Shown here one piece after another: positions 1 to 12,001 of a stretch of DNA of 64,000 nt (position 1 is the stretch's first letter; each line of letters opens with the position of its first letter). A program made the position numbers and the translations under genes. The notes beneath the pieces were generated by a model. That model worked only from the letters and a program-made list of their open reading frames with translations. It was not told the origin of the DNA and searched no databases. This DNA is from Nereocystis luetkeana (lineage: Eukaryota > Sar > Phaeophyceae > Laminariales > Laminariaceae): assembly GCA_031213475.1 (NCBI GenBank), contig JARUPZ010000011.1, positions 5,196,513-5,260,512 on the forward strand. Reading direction: 5' to 3'.

Positions 1-1
1 A

Positions 2-1849
2 ATGACGGGGGCAAGAGCGGGGGCGGGGTCGGGAGGACGAGGGTACGGAGGCGGGATGGGCATGGGGATCGGGGGCGGCGGCGGCAGGGCGGAGGCGCCA
101 CCTCCCGAACGGTTCGGCGGCGGGGGCGGGATGGAGAGCGCGGGGTCGGACACCGCCTCCGCGGCGTCGGACATCAACTACATGCACGAATCTCTACGGC
201 AGTACCACCCGGAGGATGACGAGGAGGAGGGGGTGAGGATGAATGCACATACTGTAGTGCCTTTTTTGTTTTTGCTGTGGTTGTTTTAGTTTATTTAGTT
301 TGTTTGTTGTGTTTGTGTTTTTTTTTTTCGTTTGGTTTGTTTCATTGTGCTTTGCTTTTGTTTTGTTTTGTTTTGTTTTGTTTTGTTTTGTTTTTCGGTT
401 ATTTTGTTTTTGTGTCACTGTCTTCGTTCTCGTTTTTTGCCAGGTATGTTCGAATGGTGTTTGTTTGTACCTTTCTTTTTTTGCCTGCTTTTTCTGATGT
501 TTTTTTTTTTACTGTGTTCCTCCGTTGCTCGCGCTTGTCCTTGTCGCGGTGACGACGGCGGCCCCAAAGGTGGTGGAGCTCCATCACACGGTCCAGTCGC
601 TGTTCGAGGAAGAAGAGGCGCTGCTCAACCTTCACATGAACATCATACAGGTGGGTCCTCTCCTGCCCTGTTCTGTACCAGTAGTATGTTGTCCTACCCC
701 ACCTTCCCTTACCCTAGCACTCTAATTAAATCTGATCCGATCCTGTCCTCTCTTGGGTCGCTTATTTTCCGAGTTGGATTCGGCGGCGTCCCTTTTTTCG
801 TTACAAACCCGAATTTACCTCTCCGATGGGTAGTCGGTTTTCACTCGTAAACGCTCCCTCCTCACCGCCCCGCCCCCCCGCCCATTCCCCTCCCACCCCC
901 CCCCCCCCCCCTCCCCTCTCTTCCCCTCCTGCTCCCCCCCCCCCCCCCCCCCCCCCCCGCCCCCTCCCGTCCACGCCCTTTGGGATGGGTCGGGTTGCAC
1001 GGTCCCTGCAGGAGAACGCGGAGCTGCTGACGGAGGAAGGGCGTCTTCTGCAGCAGATACAGGGGGACGACGTGATCGACTACGACATCGACGCCTACGC
1101 CACCCGCCTCAGCGAAATTCTCGATAGAAAGGTGAGAGGGGAGAATACACGAATAACAAACAAAAAACCTTGAGCTGCGAGATCAATGTTTTTTTCCCCC
1201 CGTCAAAACTCGTCTTTGCGAGCTCCTGGTGTTGATGTGATTCTTCGATCGCGCGTTGCACGGGTGTGTAGTTTTTTTTTTAATAGTGGTGCGCGAGTTA
1301 TCATCACAGCTTTTGTGAGCAACTACCATTCGCTACGTACCTGACCAGGAAGGTCATATGAAAAAAGCTGCCGCTGTAGTCACGGTGTGCTCACTCAAGG
1401 TGTTGCAGTAGGGTCAGTAGAAGCCCAGCCCAGGCATACACATATAGTATATATATATATGAAAATTAGAAAGAAAAACAATGAGCTGTGAGATCGAAGA
1501 TTTCGTCACAGGCGCGACTATTATTATTTATTTATTTTTGTGGGTGCTCGTGCGTTTTTTGTTTTTTGTTTTACGCCTTCACTGCCTGCCTTGTTTTTTT
1601 GGTGTTGGTCGGTTTCACATGACCTTACCACCCATACATATGCCTAGCCCGCCTTCGTTTTTTCGTTTTTTTTTCCCCCTGTTTTTACCCTCACACGCCT
1701 TGCGCCGAACTGCCTGCCGTCTTGTGGTTCGTTTCCAGATGACGTTGATGTCATCGCTTCAGACACGCCTGCGCAATTTCCGGGGGCACCTGGAGGCGGA
1801 GGAGGAGGCGAGCGTCAAGGTTCGGGGCCTCCACGTCCCCCAGTACTGA
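2..1849 (+). CDS. Kinesin-13 family motor protein, C-terminal part (gene enters from the left edge)
   Basis: Exons read as 2-232, 570-650, 1012-1131 and 1739-1849 (TGA stop), all phase 0 with GT-AG introns. The first visible exon is Gly-rich linker (AGAGSGGRGYGGG) ending in an acidic run. The rest matches the C-terminal tail of kinesin-13 (KIF2/MCAK), as remembered from the family: LFEEEEALLNLH, then DYDIDAYATRLSEIL (human MCAK has DYDVDSYATQLEAIL), then LQTRLRNFRGHLEAEE before a short tail. The motor domain lies outside the window to the left. Kinesin-13 proteins depolymerise microtubule ends rather than walking, acting in spindle and flagellar length control. Intron 2 carries two long poly-C tracts (about 889-910 and 934-958) just upstream of exon 3. 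The family call is firm; the exon 1 donor (GG|GTGAGG) is the least certain boundary. Confidence 0.85.
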
Positions 1850-1971
1850 CCTCACTTCGCTTCACCTCACCTCGGTGCTGATTACCGACTGACGGGTGCT
1901 GGAGGGTAACGTTGATTTGACACCAGGGGGTGCCCATGCCGGTGCTGACACGCCAGTGCCGACATCAGCTA

Positions 1972-2090
1972 GAGGCGGAGGAGGCAGGAGGAGGCGAGCG
2001 TCAAGGTTTGGGGCCTTCACGCCCCCCAGCACTGTACTGACCTACTCCACCTGACTTCACCTCGGTGCTGGCTACTGACCGACGCGACGG
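1972..2090 (+). pseudogene. Partial duplicate of the kinesin-13 last exon and 3' flank
   Basis: This stretch repeats about 100 bp of 1793-1893, covering the end of the kinesin-13 coding region, its stop and the following 3' sequence (shared GGCGAGCGTCAAGGTT, and CACCTCGGTGCTG after the stop). The copy carries small insertions and substitutions and has no splice acceptor of its own. It is a local tandem duplication, not a separate gene. Confidence 0.7.
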
Positions 2091-2310
2091 ATAGGTCAGC
2101 GTCTATTGGCGTTGTTTTCAATAGCGTTGGTTGGCGTTGTTGATAGCTTTTTTATGGCGCTGTGAATAGCGTCGATTGGCGCTAATTGCAACCGCCGTTG
2201 ATTGGCGCTGTTACGAAAGAGCTTCTGTTGACGCTATGAAACGTTGATCGGTGGTGTTAATAGCGCTTTCATTTGGCGCTATGAATGAATACGCGTTTAT
2301 TGGGACACCA
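2085..2310 (+). repeat. Degenerate tandem repeat around TTGGCGCTGTTAATAGCG
   Basis: Motifs such as GATTGGCGCT and AATAGCG recur irregularly every 25-45 bases. The units are diverged and there is no open reading frame of note. Confidence 0.5.
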
Positions 2311-2471
2311 GCGCTGACGCGAGGGCTGTGCTCACACGCCGGTGCTGACACCAGCACTGCTTGTGTACTGGCGCGGCTCAGACTCGCTTATCACCTACTC
2401 CCTCCAGCAGCGGGACGGAAGGGTTTTTTTTTCGTCCATTTTGATGAGGAGCTCAGTCATTGCGCGGACGG

Positions 2472-2612
2472 AACGGGAACGCAATGGAACCGAACGCAAC
2501 GCAATGGAACCGAACGCAACGGAACGGAACCGAACGCAACGCAATGGAACCGAACGCAACGGAACGGAACCGAATGCAACGCAATGGAACCGAACGCAAC
2601 GCAACGGAATGG
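2472..2612 (+). repeat. GGAAC/CGAAC-type satellite (about 20-bp higher-order unit)
   Basis: Tandem units of GGAACCGAACGCAACGCAAT alternate with GGAACCGAACGCAACGGAAC. They derive from a pentanucleotide GGAAC-like repeat. Both strands are open here only because the repeat lacks stop codons, so the ORFs are not genes. Confidence 0.85.
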
Positions 2613-5600
2613 AGCCGTTCGCTTTTCCTCCTTTTTTGATCGGGAGCTCGGCCAGCCACGGGACCGAACGTCCATTTTTTTGTTTTTGTTTTTGTTTGTC
2701 TCATTCTCTTTTTTTATGGGGAGCTTCGCCCTCCTTCAGCGGGGCGCCCCCCTCGACGACGGTAAAAACACTGAAAGGCACCCGACTTGGCGCGGCGTCA
2801 CATTGCGCGACGTGACGTCATGACGTTATGAGCCGTCATGCAAGTGACGTCACACGAGGTGCGGCCCCTCCGTAGAGTGTCCGTACGTAGTCAGAAGTAT
2901 TGGCTGCCTTTCGGAGGAGGGGCGGCGCACGTGAATGGATGGGTGTGGGGTGGGCTTCCCTCCTCGACCCCCCACTATCGACCGTTTGTGGGGGGGGGGG
3001 GAGCCCCCACCCCCGCCTGTCGACCGTTTTTTGCTCCGCTTGTGGACCTCTCGACCCTTTGCTCCAAGCAGACGAGCGTGCGCGCGTTGGGGGGGGGGGG
3101 GGGGGTTGTAGGCAGCGCAGGAAAAAGGCGCAATATAGTCCTCGTCGGGCTGGTAGGGCGGCCTATCGTAGAAATAACTTGTCTAGAGAGGCGTCGATTT
3201 GTTTTTTCGCCGCGGCGATCTCGACTTTCGCATGTTGTCTCTTTTTCGCATGGTTTATGTAGACGTTTTTTTTTTCTGCCTCTGTCGCCGCCGACGCCGC
3301 GATCTCTACTCTCGCATTTTGTCTCTTTCTCTCGTTGTTCTTGTGTGTTATGTGTGAATAATGGCCGCCGATCGTCACTTTTATGGTGGGAGGACGCAAG
3401 GGGGGGAGGGGGGTTGGTTGGGCGAGAGGGCGTATTTTTTTCTTTCTTTTGGGGTGGGGGGGGGGAGGGGCGGGGGTGCGAACTAGCGACAGCACAGCAG
3501 AGGAAAGGTTATAACCCTTTTACTGCTGGAACTAAATATCTCTCATTAATTCCAAGTAGTTTGTCCCTAAAAACATGGGTGCAGTTCTAAATGGGGTTAA
3601 GCGGCGTGGCAAGCGCTCGCGGGAGGCAAACGCGAGGGAGGCATAGGAGGAAGATAAAGTTGAAGAGGGTGATAAGTAGGGGCGGGGAGGGGAGGAAAGC
3701 GAGGAATGGCACGGAGCGTGGGGGGGGAACCCGACCGATTGGATGCCCCCCTTAGCTCCTCCGTGCGGCTTTGCTACTGGCGGGGGTCGGAGCTACTTAC
3801 CTTGGTCGACGGAGCTCGCGGATTTAGCTGGCGTGGCAAGAGTAAGCCGGACGGGGGGAGGGGGGGGGGGGGGTCTGTAGCGGCTCCACCCCTTTGCGTG
3901 CCCCCGAGATGGGAGGGGAGGGGAGGGGAGGGGGCGGCGGTTTTTCGACCAGCGATTTTTCGGCTGCAACGCTCGGCTGTACGTCGGGTTCAGGGTGGTA
4001 GTTTTCTGGGCTGCGCAGGCGGGCACTGCGGTAGCGGTCGTGGCGAAAGGTGCGAGGTTAGACCGCAGGCGTAGCGAGGCGTGGTGAGTATCGAGCACCA
4101 CTCTGGGCTTGAATATAGGGACCGCTTGGTCTTCAAATTAATGTATAAGCGGCCCTTATATTTCCGTCCAGAGTCGTGAGTGGGCGGGTGGCGGGGGGGG
4201 GGGAGGGAGGGCGGGGTTGTGGGCGGTGATGGTAGTTTTTGTCTTTCTTCGGTCGCACGTCACAGCGGGATGTTTGAACGGGGGGGGGGGGGGGGGAGGG
4301 GGAAGGAGGGCGACGGCTGGGGCGTAGATGGTGTGTTGATATCAAAAGTTAATTGGAGAGGAGTAGGGAGGGGCGGGGGCAAAGAGGAGGGGCGGCGCAG
4401 TGTTTTTTGTTTGTCTTTGGTCGTTTCTGTTTCTTGTCTCTCGATCGAGGGGTATGGATGAGGGTCTTTCACGGGAGCGACGAAGGCTTTCCGCTAGTGC
4501 GCCATTGGCGGGCTTTTGAGGGAGTTAGGGAGGGGAGGAGGGAGGGGGGGGGAGAGGGGAGCGCGCGGTCATTGAGTCCTGGGGGAGGGGGGGGGGGAGA
4601 GTATTTATCCCATTTTCAGGCTGTTCTAGACGACGCGCTCGGCAGACTGGTTGGTATTTTGCGACACCTCTCCCTCTCTGTGTCCGGCGACCTGTAGTAC
4701 ACAGGGCACACGGCGCGCCAGGTGAACCCGTTTCGCTCTGTTTTGCAGGCATTGAACGCCGTTGCCTTTCAGAGTGGTCGTGAACGCCACGCGCGCACTT
4801 TTTTTTTTTTTTTTTTCGGCGCAAGTTGACGCGGGTGTCTTCTGGCGTCTTGTTAACCCTGGAGGGGATCGGTCGGTGGCGCGGAGCAACGATGACGTGG
4901 CTGCGGCGGCTATTTACCCTCAGTACGTATTTGTTTATCTTCTCTTTTTGTTTTTGGAAGGGGGCAGAGGTCGGCGTGATGCGCCTTCATTGCCACTTCT
5001 CTCGCCGATCGTAGCTTCTCCTCTCTCCCTCTTGTTGAGTTGTCGGTGGCTGCCGGCTGCCGACGCGATGTGGTAGATTTATCCAGCTCTGCGTGGAACT
5101 TGTCGCAAGTACTGTTACAATAGTTGTTGTTACGTAACGAGTTTGCTCGCTGCTGTTGCTACCGCTTTGGGTGGGCTGTTTCAAAACGCTTGATGTGGTT
5201 CGAGTACGTACGGTGCAATGATGGTTTTTTGCGATGAGGGTCATAACAACCGAGAGTGTCTTCGGCCGCGTCGGAAGGTTTCGCGTATTATAGATACCCG
5301 CTTGTTGGGATATTTTCGCGGATCGATTGCAACCTGATCGCTGTTTTTTTTATTGATGTTGTCATGATCGTTGATTGGAGTGGTTATCTGTGCAACAGCA
5401 GCAGCAGCAACGGTTAGTCTCGTGGGCGGCCACGACCGCAAGGCGATGGCTAGCTGCTCTCTTTTTTATTTTTCGTTTTCGCCTGCTGGTTGATGGAAGC
5501 CGAACAAAATGTACGGTATGTTTTTTGTCGACTGCTGAAAGGTGGCTGTACATGGACCGGACACACGTTTTCAAACCATCACCCGGGGCTCTTTTTTATT

Positions 5601-6835
5601 TTCGTCGTGTTCGCCGGCTGGTCGCTGAGCCGAAAGGTCGCTTTGCCGGCTACTCTTAAGCTGGCTGCGTATCAAGCGGACGAGCGTTGTCAACCACCAC
5701 CAGCGAAAAATAAAAGGGGAGCGTTTCACACATCTGGGACAGATCGTCCCTGGTGCCAACGTGGTAGATATTAGATACCGCAACTGCTGCATACCTAGTC
5801 TAGCACCACATCACTCGGCAGCGGGGGCAGCGTCGTGCCGCTTGCTCTCCACTGGGCCCGGCGCAGCAGCTACGCATGTCAAGCTCAAGGCCCTCGAGAG
5901 GGAGGGAGCGTCTCTCCTATCCCTTGCCTCTGATCGCATCAAACGTTGTTACATAGCTCTGTGACTATTGACAACTTCATTTCCGTCGGTATCGTTAAAC
6001 GAAAACTGGCATTTCACTTCGTCCCATACTTCGAAGAAAGGACCTAAAAGACGCTATATATATCATTGTGGGGCAGATAGAATCCTCGATTTGTATGATC
6101 TCCAGGATCTACTACTGCTGTAGATTACCCGTGCCGGGTGGGATCTGTAGGACACAGCTCTTGCCGCACATGTTCGTCGGTTGGAGCGTGTATTGACACG
6201 GCTTTTGCTCAACATGTCATCAAGGCAAACCCAGGATCAAATAGACGACGCCGGGTCGTGAGCAGTCCGATGTTTGTGCGGAGTGTTCTCGTCAGATACC
6301 AAAAACGAACAAGTTACCGCAGAATTACAGCGCAACACGGAGCGAGCTGCACCAGGTAATGCCTAGCTAACCCATATATAATCGGCGGCTTAGAGTCAGC
6401 CTACTCACTGCCCGACTATTATACTTGCGTAAGCACATGTTTTGCGTACGTGAGAAACAAATCAAGCCTAGGCCAGCAGCGCTCCTGCTACGCTTGGGGT
6501 GCACGAACTATTTCCCAGGAGGGCTCAGCTCATCACTTGATGGCCCCCCACGAAAAAAACTGTACGTATCTGAGAAGGATGTACGCTTAACCGGATGAGC
6601 ATTCCTACAAATATATGTATAGACAGAAGTGTAAATCATGAATGGGATAAGACATGCCTTATCGGGTAGTTATTGCCTCAGTTCGGGCGCCTAGTCAGCC
6701 AGAAATATTTCGGCCGAGAAGTGGTCACCAAAAACTTTGGCAGGTGCCCTGTCCTGTGCTCTACTGTAGCTAAAAAATTGACGCACCACACGAACCACCT
6801 GGTACACAACACCACGAGCGATGCTCCAAGAGCTT
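2613..6835. other. Gene-poor stretch between two convergent genes
   Basis: This stretch has no exon that can be supported. It holds many poly-G/poly-C runs (for example near 2990, 3092, 3860 and 4280), GGAGGGGA-type low-complexity sequence at 4180-4600, one foldback repeat at 3512-3600 and unique-looking sequence elsewhere. The long open frames at 2838-3590 and 4180-4700 come from G-rich tracts. Expect the 3' UTRs of the kinesin-13 gene and of RPP40 at the two ends. Confidence 0.5.
3512..3600. repeat. Foldback repeat (GTCCCC/GGGGAC family), copy 1
   Basis: This is a roughly 90-100 bp imperfect palindrome. Its consensus ends are TAACCCTTTTAGGACTGCAG and the complement, and its inner part is AAGTAGTTTGTCCC. 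The copy is diverged. It is the first of nine copies in the window. Confidence 0.6.
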
Positions 6836-9800
6836 TCACCATCCCGGTCCTGGGCACCTCGCCGAGACGTGCGCGACGGCGGTTTCTCCGGGACACGCCA
6901 CCACCGTGTAAACCCCATGCCCCCCGACGGGCCACTCCCTCGCAACGCGTCCGACAACGCCGCTCCGGCCACCGCGACCCCCACCGCCGCTAGCCCCCCC
7001 GCTTTTCCGCCTGGTCCTCTCACCCCCCCTGCACGGAGCGTTGGCGCCGGCGTACGCGCGAGGGGCGTCTCGGAACGGCCACACCGTCACGGACCCCCAC
7101 GAGCACCCATCTGTCTGCTGCCCGTCACCCTCGCCAGAACTCAACCGCCCCTCGCCGCTGCCACTGTAGTAGTAGCCTTCCGCCCCCGCGGCTGTTACGG
7201 CTACAGTTGCGGCTGCGGCTGCTGCTGCTGTCGCCATCGATGCCGCTGTTCCTGCAGCTTTGACGCAGCGATCGACGGCGACGGGAGGAAGGAATCCCCG
7301 CAAGCGAGCGCGGCAAACGGTTCGGTGACGTCGGTATTGCAGGTGGCGGGGCGTCTCGAATTCGGAGAGGTAGGGCTCCGGCGGCGAAGGCTCTCGGCGG
7401 AGCTGCGCGTCGAGTCCGCACGACACCGCCCCCAGCCACTCGAACAGGTCAAGAGCGAGGAGGCATTGGGTCGACGAGGGTGGGGGTGGGGGGAGGGGCG
7501 GAGGCTGGTACAGAGGTTGCCCCGCGCCAGCCGCAGGCCTGGTCGGGCTTTGGCTATCGTTCGTGGAGATTCTCGGCTGTTCGGGGGTCGCAGCTCCCGG
7601 TTTAGGTCCATCTCCCTTGCTTGGTTTTGTTGGCGGAGGAGTCGCGGCCGTGGCCAAGCCCTGCCCGACCAAGTCCAAGTCCGGGCAGCACGCCTCCCTG
7701 AAAAAGCAAACGTCTGGGACGAGATCGACTTTCTCGACGGAGAAATGGATGGGAAAGGTGACTTCTCGGCAGTGCTCATGCCGCCCCTCCTCCTGCTTCT
7801 CCTCCTCCACCTCTTCACCTTCCCCCTCCTGCCGCCGTCGCCGCCCCTTCGGCTGCTGCTGCTGCTGCTCCTGCTTCCCAGTCCGCCCCCCCTGGCCACG
7901 CCCACCCTCGCGCTTGTCGAAAGCGAACGACTCGCCGTTCTCCACCTCCCCCTTTTGGGCAGCACCTATCTTTTCTTCGGGTTCCGCCGCTCCTGGAACG
8001 CTTCCCGCCCGGTATGCCTCCGCTCCCCCCCCCCGTATCTTGTCGCTCTCGCCACCGCCCCACCAGCAGACCACCATATCGACGACCCCCACTCCCCTTC
8101 CCACGGGAGCAGGAGCAGCAGCAGCAGCAGCAGCAGTAGCAGCAGCCGAAGCAGCAGCAGACGCGGAAGAATCATCAGCATCGTCATTGCCATCGCCCTC
8201 TTTGTCTCCTCTTCTGCCGCCTCCGAGAGAGGCCAAGACGCGGTCGTGGAGCGGCTTTCCCGGACGAAACGCCTTCGACGAGAGGTCGAACACCGACACG
8301 TAGCGGTCAGGCCCGCCCGCGCCTCCCCTGAGGACCCCCACGCTGCCGCCCGTACTCCCCGCTCCGGCCCCCGCGCGTTTGCTTCTGCCCTTTGGTCGTG
8401 TCGGCGCGGCTTCCCCGGGCAGACCAAGGGTCTTTTTTCGCGAGCGTGGCGGTTGGCAGGTGGAGCAAACGTGCAGCGAAAATGAGAGGCGGGTAAGCGA
8501 TTCGGTACAAACACCGGGTGGGGGCAGGTACTCCCGACGAAGGCCTTGTCTGTTAAGTTGACTCTTCGGCATGAATTATGTATCCCGAGTCCCAAGCGCA
8601 AGCACACACCGACAGCGCTGCTCGCGTCATACTGCAACATTTACCTACAAGAATAAATAAATAAATAAATAAGAAATAGGATGTCCGTAGGAGCCTAAAA
8701 CGGTCGTCAGTCTACATCGCACGATACAGATAAGGCAGCAAGTCGGGACAGAGAGTGCCGTATACACCAAGCGCGCGAAAGCAGAAGACGTGGTTCACGT
8801 ACACATGCAGAAACAATGCAAACACGTATTACGCGGGACCTATAGTAAATAGTAAATAGGACTTATGGTACACGCAAAAACCTGCACATTTACCTATTTT
8901 TACAAACAAAATGTGGTCCTATTTACTACGGCCCCCCGTAATAGCATGTACCTATATGTTCGCAGATATAGCCTTGGGGGTGAATACCCAAAGGCACTAA
9001 AAAAAATCCGAAAAAGTGCAACCAATCTGATCAGAAATACAGAAACGGGTGTGGGCGTAGCCACAGACACACATACCTCAACTGAAGCACACCATACGCA
9101 CGCGCAGAGAGAGCGGCACGGCGGTGGAGAAGGTTTCGGTTTGTGCGGGTGAGGGGGGTGGAACTCGACTTTTTCGCACGTCAAGACAGATCACGATCTA
9201 CAGATCACTAACTAGAGAGCAGAATATAATTTAAATCCTAACCCGCCGCTGTGGAAGGTTGTGCAGGATCTACATACGTAGTACAGGTCCAACCCAAGAA
9301 ATATGTTCTATATCATGCAGACTACCGTAAATATCATCTGCCAACGCCCCTCGGGGCAAGCGTATTATTTTTGCCGATGAAACGTTGCCCCCGGGGAGAA
9401 ACAAAGAGGTAGGGGGGACCTCGTCAACACAAAAAAAAAAAGTCCCGGGGAGAAAACGCCCCGGGGGGTTTCTTCCAAAAACTAACGTTCTCGAAAAAAT
9501 CCGCCCCAGACTCGTGTGTAGCTCGCTTCCCCGCCGCCGCGTATCGATACCTTGTTTTACCTAGTTGGTCGAGGCTTCCTGTGCCATATTTGGCGTCGTG
9601 TACCAGCACGAAAACCGTGGATTTCATAGCAGGTGGTAGAGTTTCGAGTTCATGGGGCGGCTATAAAATTATACAATGACCAGCAAAACAACGAGCAACA
9701 CGCAACGTCGACGGATGCGCCCTGCTCATTGCATACAAGTCGCGGCGGGGTGGAATGGAATACCACAGCAGATACACCTATTCTTTCTCCCTGGGGTGAT

Positions 9801-11809
9801 ATCGTTTTTTTCGGGCTGTCCCCTATATAGGGAGAGGGCGGTATATTTCGACACTAAAGTTGTCCCCGGGGGTACCGAAGAGGCAGGGGGGAAAACGCCG
9901 AAAGAAAAGCAAAACTCATCCCCGGGGGATAGCACAACGTGTTTACTACTTTTTCGGCTATTTATGAGGGGGGGGGGACACGAGGACGGGGGCGTTGACA
10001 GAGGGTATTGCGGTATACGGCTCCTACCCGGCAGCATGAGCTAGATCATACAGATCAGGAACATATTTTCCCAGAAGGAATAGGATTTAGATCATTAAGT
10101 GGGAATCGATGATCTGCCCCAAGGTGAGTTGTGGAATGATGCGTGTCGAGTCTCTGTCTCTGTGACAAAGCGATCCAGAGTAGGCCGCGCATCAACTAGA
10201 CGGGAATGGACCTCGAAAGTCCGCACTATCTTTCAACAGGCGAAAAACGGGCCCTTTTTCCGCCGCTCTCCACCGCTTGCTCTCTCACCTGAAAGGACTC
10301 GCGATCGAGCGACAGCACCAAGACGCCGCCTGGCAAAATAGCGAAGCTGTTCCCTTGGTCGCTCGGGGCGTTCAGGGCCAGAGCGCTGAAGCTCCCCTTG
10401 AGGACACAGGAGCTGAGAAAGGGCTCCCTCAGCAGGTCGCAGAGCGCCCCGCGGACGCGGTAGTAGAAGCTCGACCCCAGGGCCCGAGTGACGAACGCCT
10501 CTGCTTGCCGCTCAGCCTGCCGGCGGAGGAAGGGCGAAGCCATGCGGCGTGCCACCAATGCGCGAGGGTTTCAGAGAGATACGTACTCGTAGGGCGGGTT
10601 GACTAGTCAGTACAACAGCAACAACTTCCAGACCCGCTTCGGGTGCGACCCATTATTAGATAGTATATACCTGGTACCTGGTACCAGAAACCTACGTTTT
10701 GTAACTTGAGATTAAGGCTACGATCTGAGTCCCACAGCAGATTTCGTCACCCTCAAGCAGGCTTGTAGTTCTCCGTGCGCAGACTGATTCGACGCTGACC
10801 GCCTTTGCAAAATCGTCCTATTGACCCTGGTACTACCACCCACGGTGGTCACCGACCTATAAACCTTCACGCGGTCACACACACCCGGGTGGCACGCGCG
10901 TTCGAAGGGCCGCACGCAGCTTTGCGATGATGACATTCGACGAAACTTGCAATCTCGCAAGCTCACTTGGATGAACAGCTCCCAGTCGATCGAGTGTTTA
11001 TCTCTGGTATTTCAGAATTGCTGTGCGTAGACTGATGGTACCAGGCTTCAATCGTACATGCGGAGCTCTATGACAGCACACGACAGCAGCAGCGCATGTT
11101 GTCAATCTCCAAATGGGTTTCATAGCCGCCCCGCAATCTCATCGCATTTACGCACCAGAGTGCACTACAGCCGTACGTGGCTGTACAACATGCAACGGCG
11201 GCATGTACTGCTGCTGCTGTCGTTGGTGCACGGCGATGCTCTGTAAACTCGACTTCCCAGCGTGAGGCAACTTGAGATTTCGATATTTCTACCTGAGCGG
11301 GCCAGACTCGCAGCCAAGCCACCAACCGCATACCAGGTAGCAGGGAACGAACATACTGAGCACACAGCACATTACACACGTACACGTAGCCGCACACCGC
11401 ATATCGTACCATTTACCTCCGATTGCGCTGTTGCGTCTCCGAGCACGTCTCCAGCACCGTCGTCGCAACCAGCGCCGCAACCCTCCACGTCCGGGTCGGC
11501 AAGTGGGAAAATGAGGTCGCACTGCTGCACGAAGGGCGTATCAGCCCGTCTGCCTCGAGTCAATGCCTCCGCATCTACCTTCCACCTCGACGTTGGTGGT
11601 GTGCAGGCATCACCACCAGCAGCAGAGGCAGCAGCGGAGGCAGTAGCAGCAGCAGCAGCAGCAGTATCAGAAGGAGGAGCAGAACCAGCAGCACCAGAAG
11701 CAGCAGCAGCACTCTCGTGCTCTACTGAGGCTTGGGCATCAGGACTTCCCCACACTATTGCAGTAACATCCCCTCGTTGGGCATGGTGGGCGGAGAAGTC
11801 CTGCCACAT
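6836..11809 (-). CDS. RPP40: Ribonuclease P/MRP protein subunit p40 (RPP40)
   Basis: Three exons on the minus strand, 11809-11417, 10516-10289 and 8431-6836, all phase 0, give about 738 residues. Similarity to human RPP40 (363 residues, recalled) runs throughout. Exon 1 has CDLIFPLADP. Exon 2 has SFAILPGGVLVLSLDRESF (human TVALLPNGKLILSLDKDTY). Exon 3 has TLGLPGEA, then DRYVSVFDLSS, FPIHFSVEKVDLVPD, LDLFEWLGAVS (human LELFDWLGAVF), RLRGFLPP and a C-terminal GGHGVYTVVACPGETAV. The protein helps process tRNA and rRNA precursors in the nucleolus. The extra length is Ala/Ser/Gln/Arg-rich insertions, including a CAG-derived run near 8110-8160; some of these could be missed introns. The ATG at 11809 is the first after an in-frame stop at 11819-11821. 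Introns are about 900 and 1857 bp. Confidence 0.85.
8828..8944 (-). repeat. Palindromic MITE (TATTACGGGGGACC ends), copy 1
   Basis: This family of about 115 bp has terminal inverted repeats TATTACGGGGGACCATAGTT and the complement, with AGGACCAAATATTGTTAGTA inside. It is bounded by TA, as in Tc1/mariner-type MITEs. This copy is diverged and lies in the reverse direction in RPP40 intron 2. Confidence 0.8.
9183..9350 (+). repeat. AGATC-rich dispersed repeat, copy 1
   Basis: This family of about 200 bp has recurring landmarks: GGATCTGTACAGTACAGATC, then CAACCCAGGA, CACCCGGCAACATGA, GCTAGATCATACAGATCA and TTTAGATCATCAAGTGGGA. This copy covers the first half (GCAGGATCTACATACGTAG, then CAACCCAAGAAATATG). 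It lies in RPP40 intron 2. Confidence 0.6.
10013..10128 (+). repeat. AGATC-rich dispersed repeat, copy 2
   Basis: This copy carries the second half of the family: CTACCCGGCAGCATGA, GCTAGATCATACAGATCAG, TTTAGATCATTAAGTGGGA and GATGATCTGCCCC. It ends about 160 bp from RPP40 exon 2. Confidence 0.65.
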
Positions 11810-12001
11810 GTGTAGCCGCTATGATGAGTGCTGGATCCTGGACGGCCGTGTCGTGGGGTTGGTGGTTGGGCCGCACGAGGAGTTGACGGCTATTTGGAGG
11901 CGTGTTGAACTAGCTGCTGTTGTCCAAATGACCCCGGCTTTATCATTCCACCGCGTAGCCTGGCGCGCACGTGCTGATAAGCCCTGCCAAAACAAGCCAA
12001 C
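11810..12001. promoter_or_regulatory. Shared divergent promoter region between RPP40 and aminopeptidase copy A
   Basis: The predicted start codons of RPP40 (minus) and of copy A (plus) lie 192 bp apart, head to head. Both 5' UTRs and promoters must fit here unless upstream non-coding exons exist. No TATA box stands out. GTCCAAATGACC and a CACGTG-like GCGCACGTGC are the only short motifs that catch the eye. Divergent pairing suggests shared transcription but does not prove it. Confidence 0.5.

Noticed and set aside
2838-3590. 250-codon plus-strand open frame
   Set aside because: It runs through G/C homopolymers and a foldback repeat, and has no domain or codon signal.
6821-8485. 554-codon plus-strand open frame over RPP40 exon 3
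   Set aside because: It is a shadow of the minus-strand RPP40 exon, caused by high GC; the minus strand carries the family motifs.
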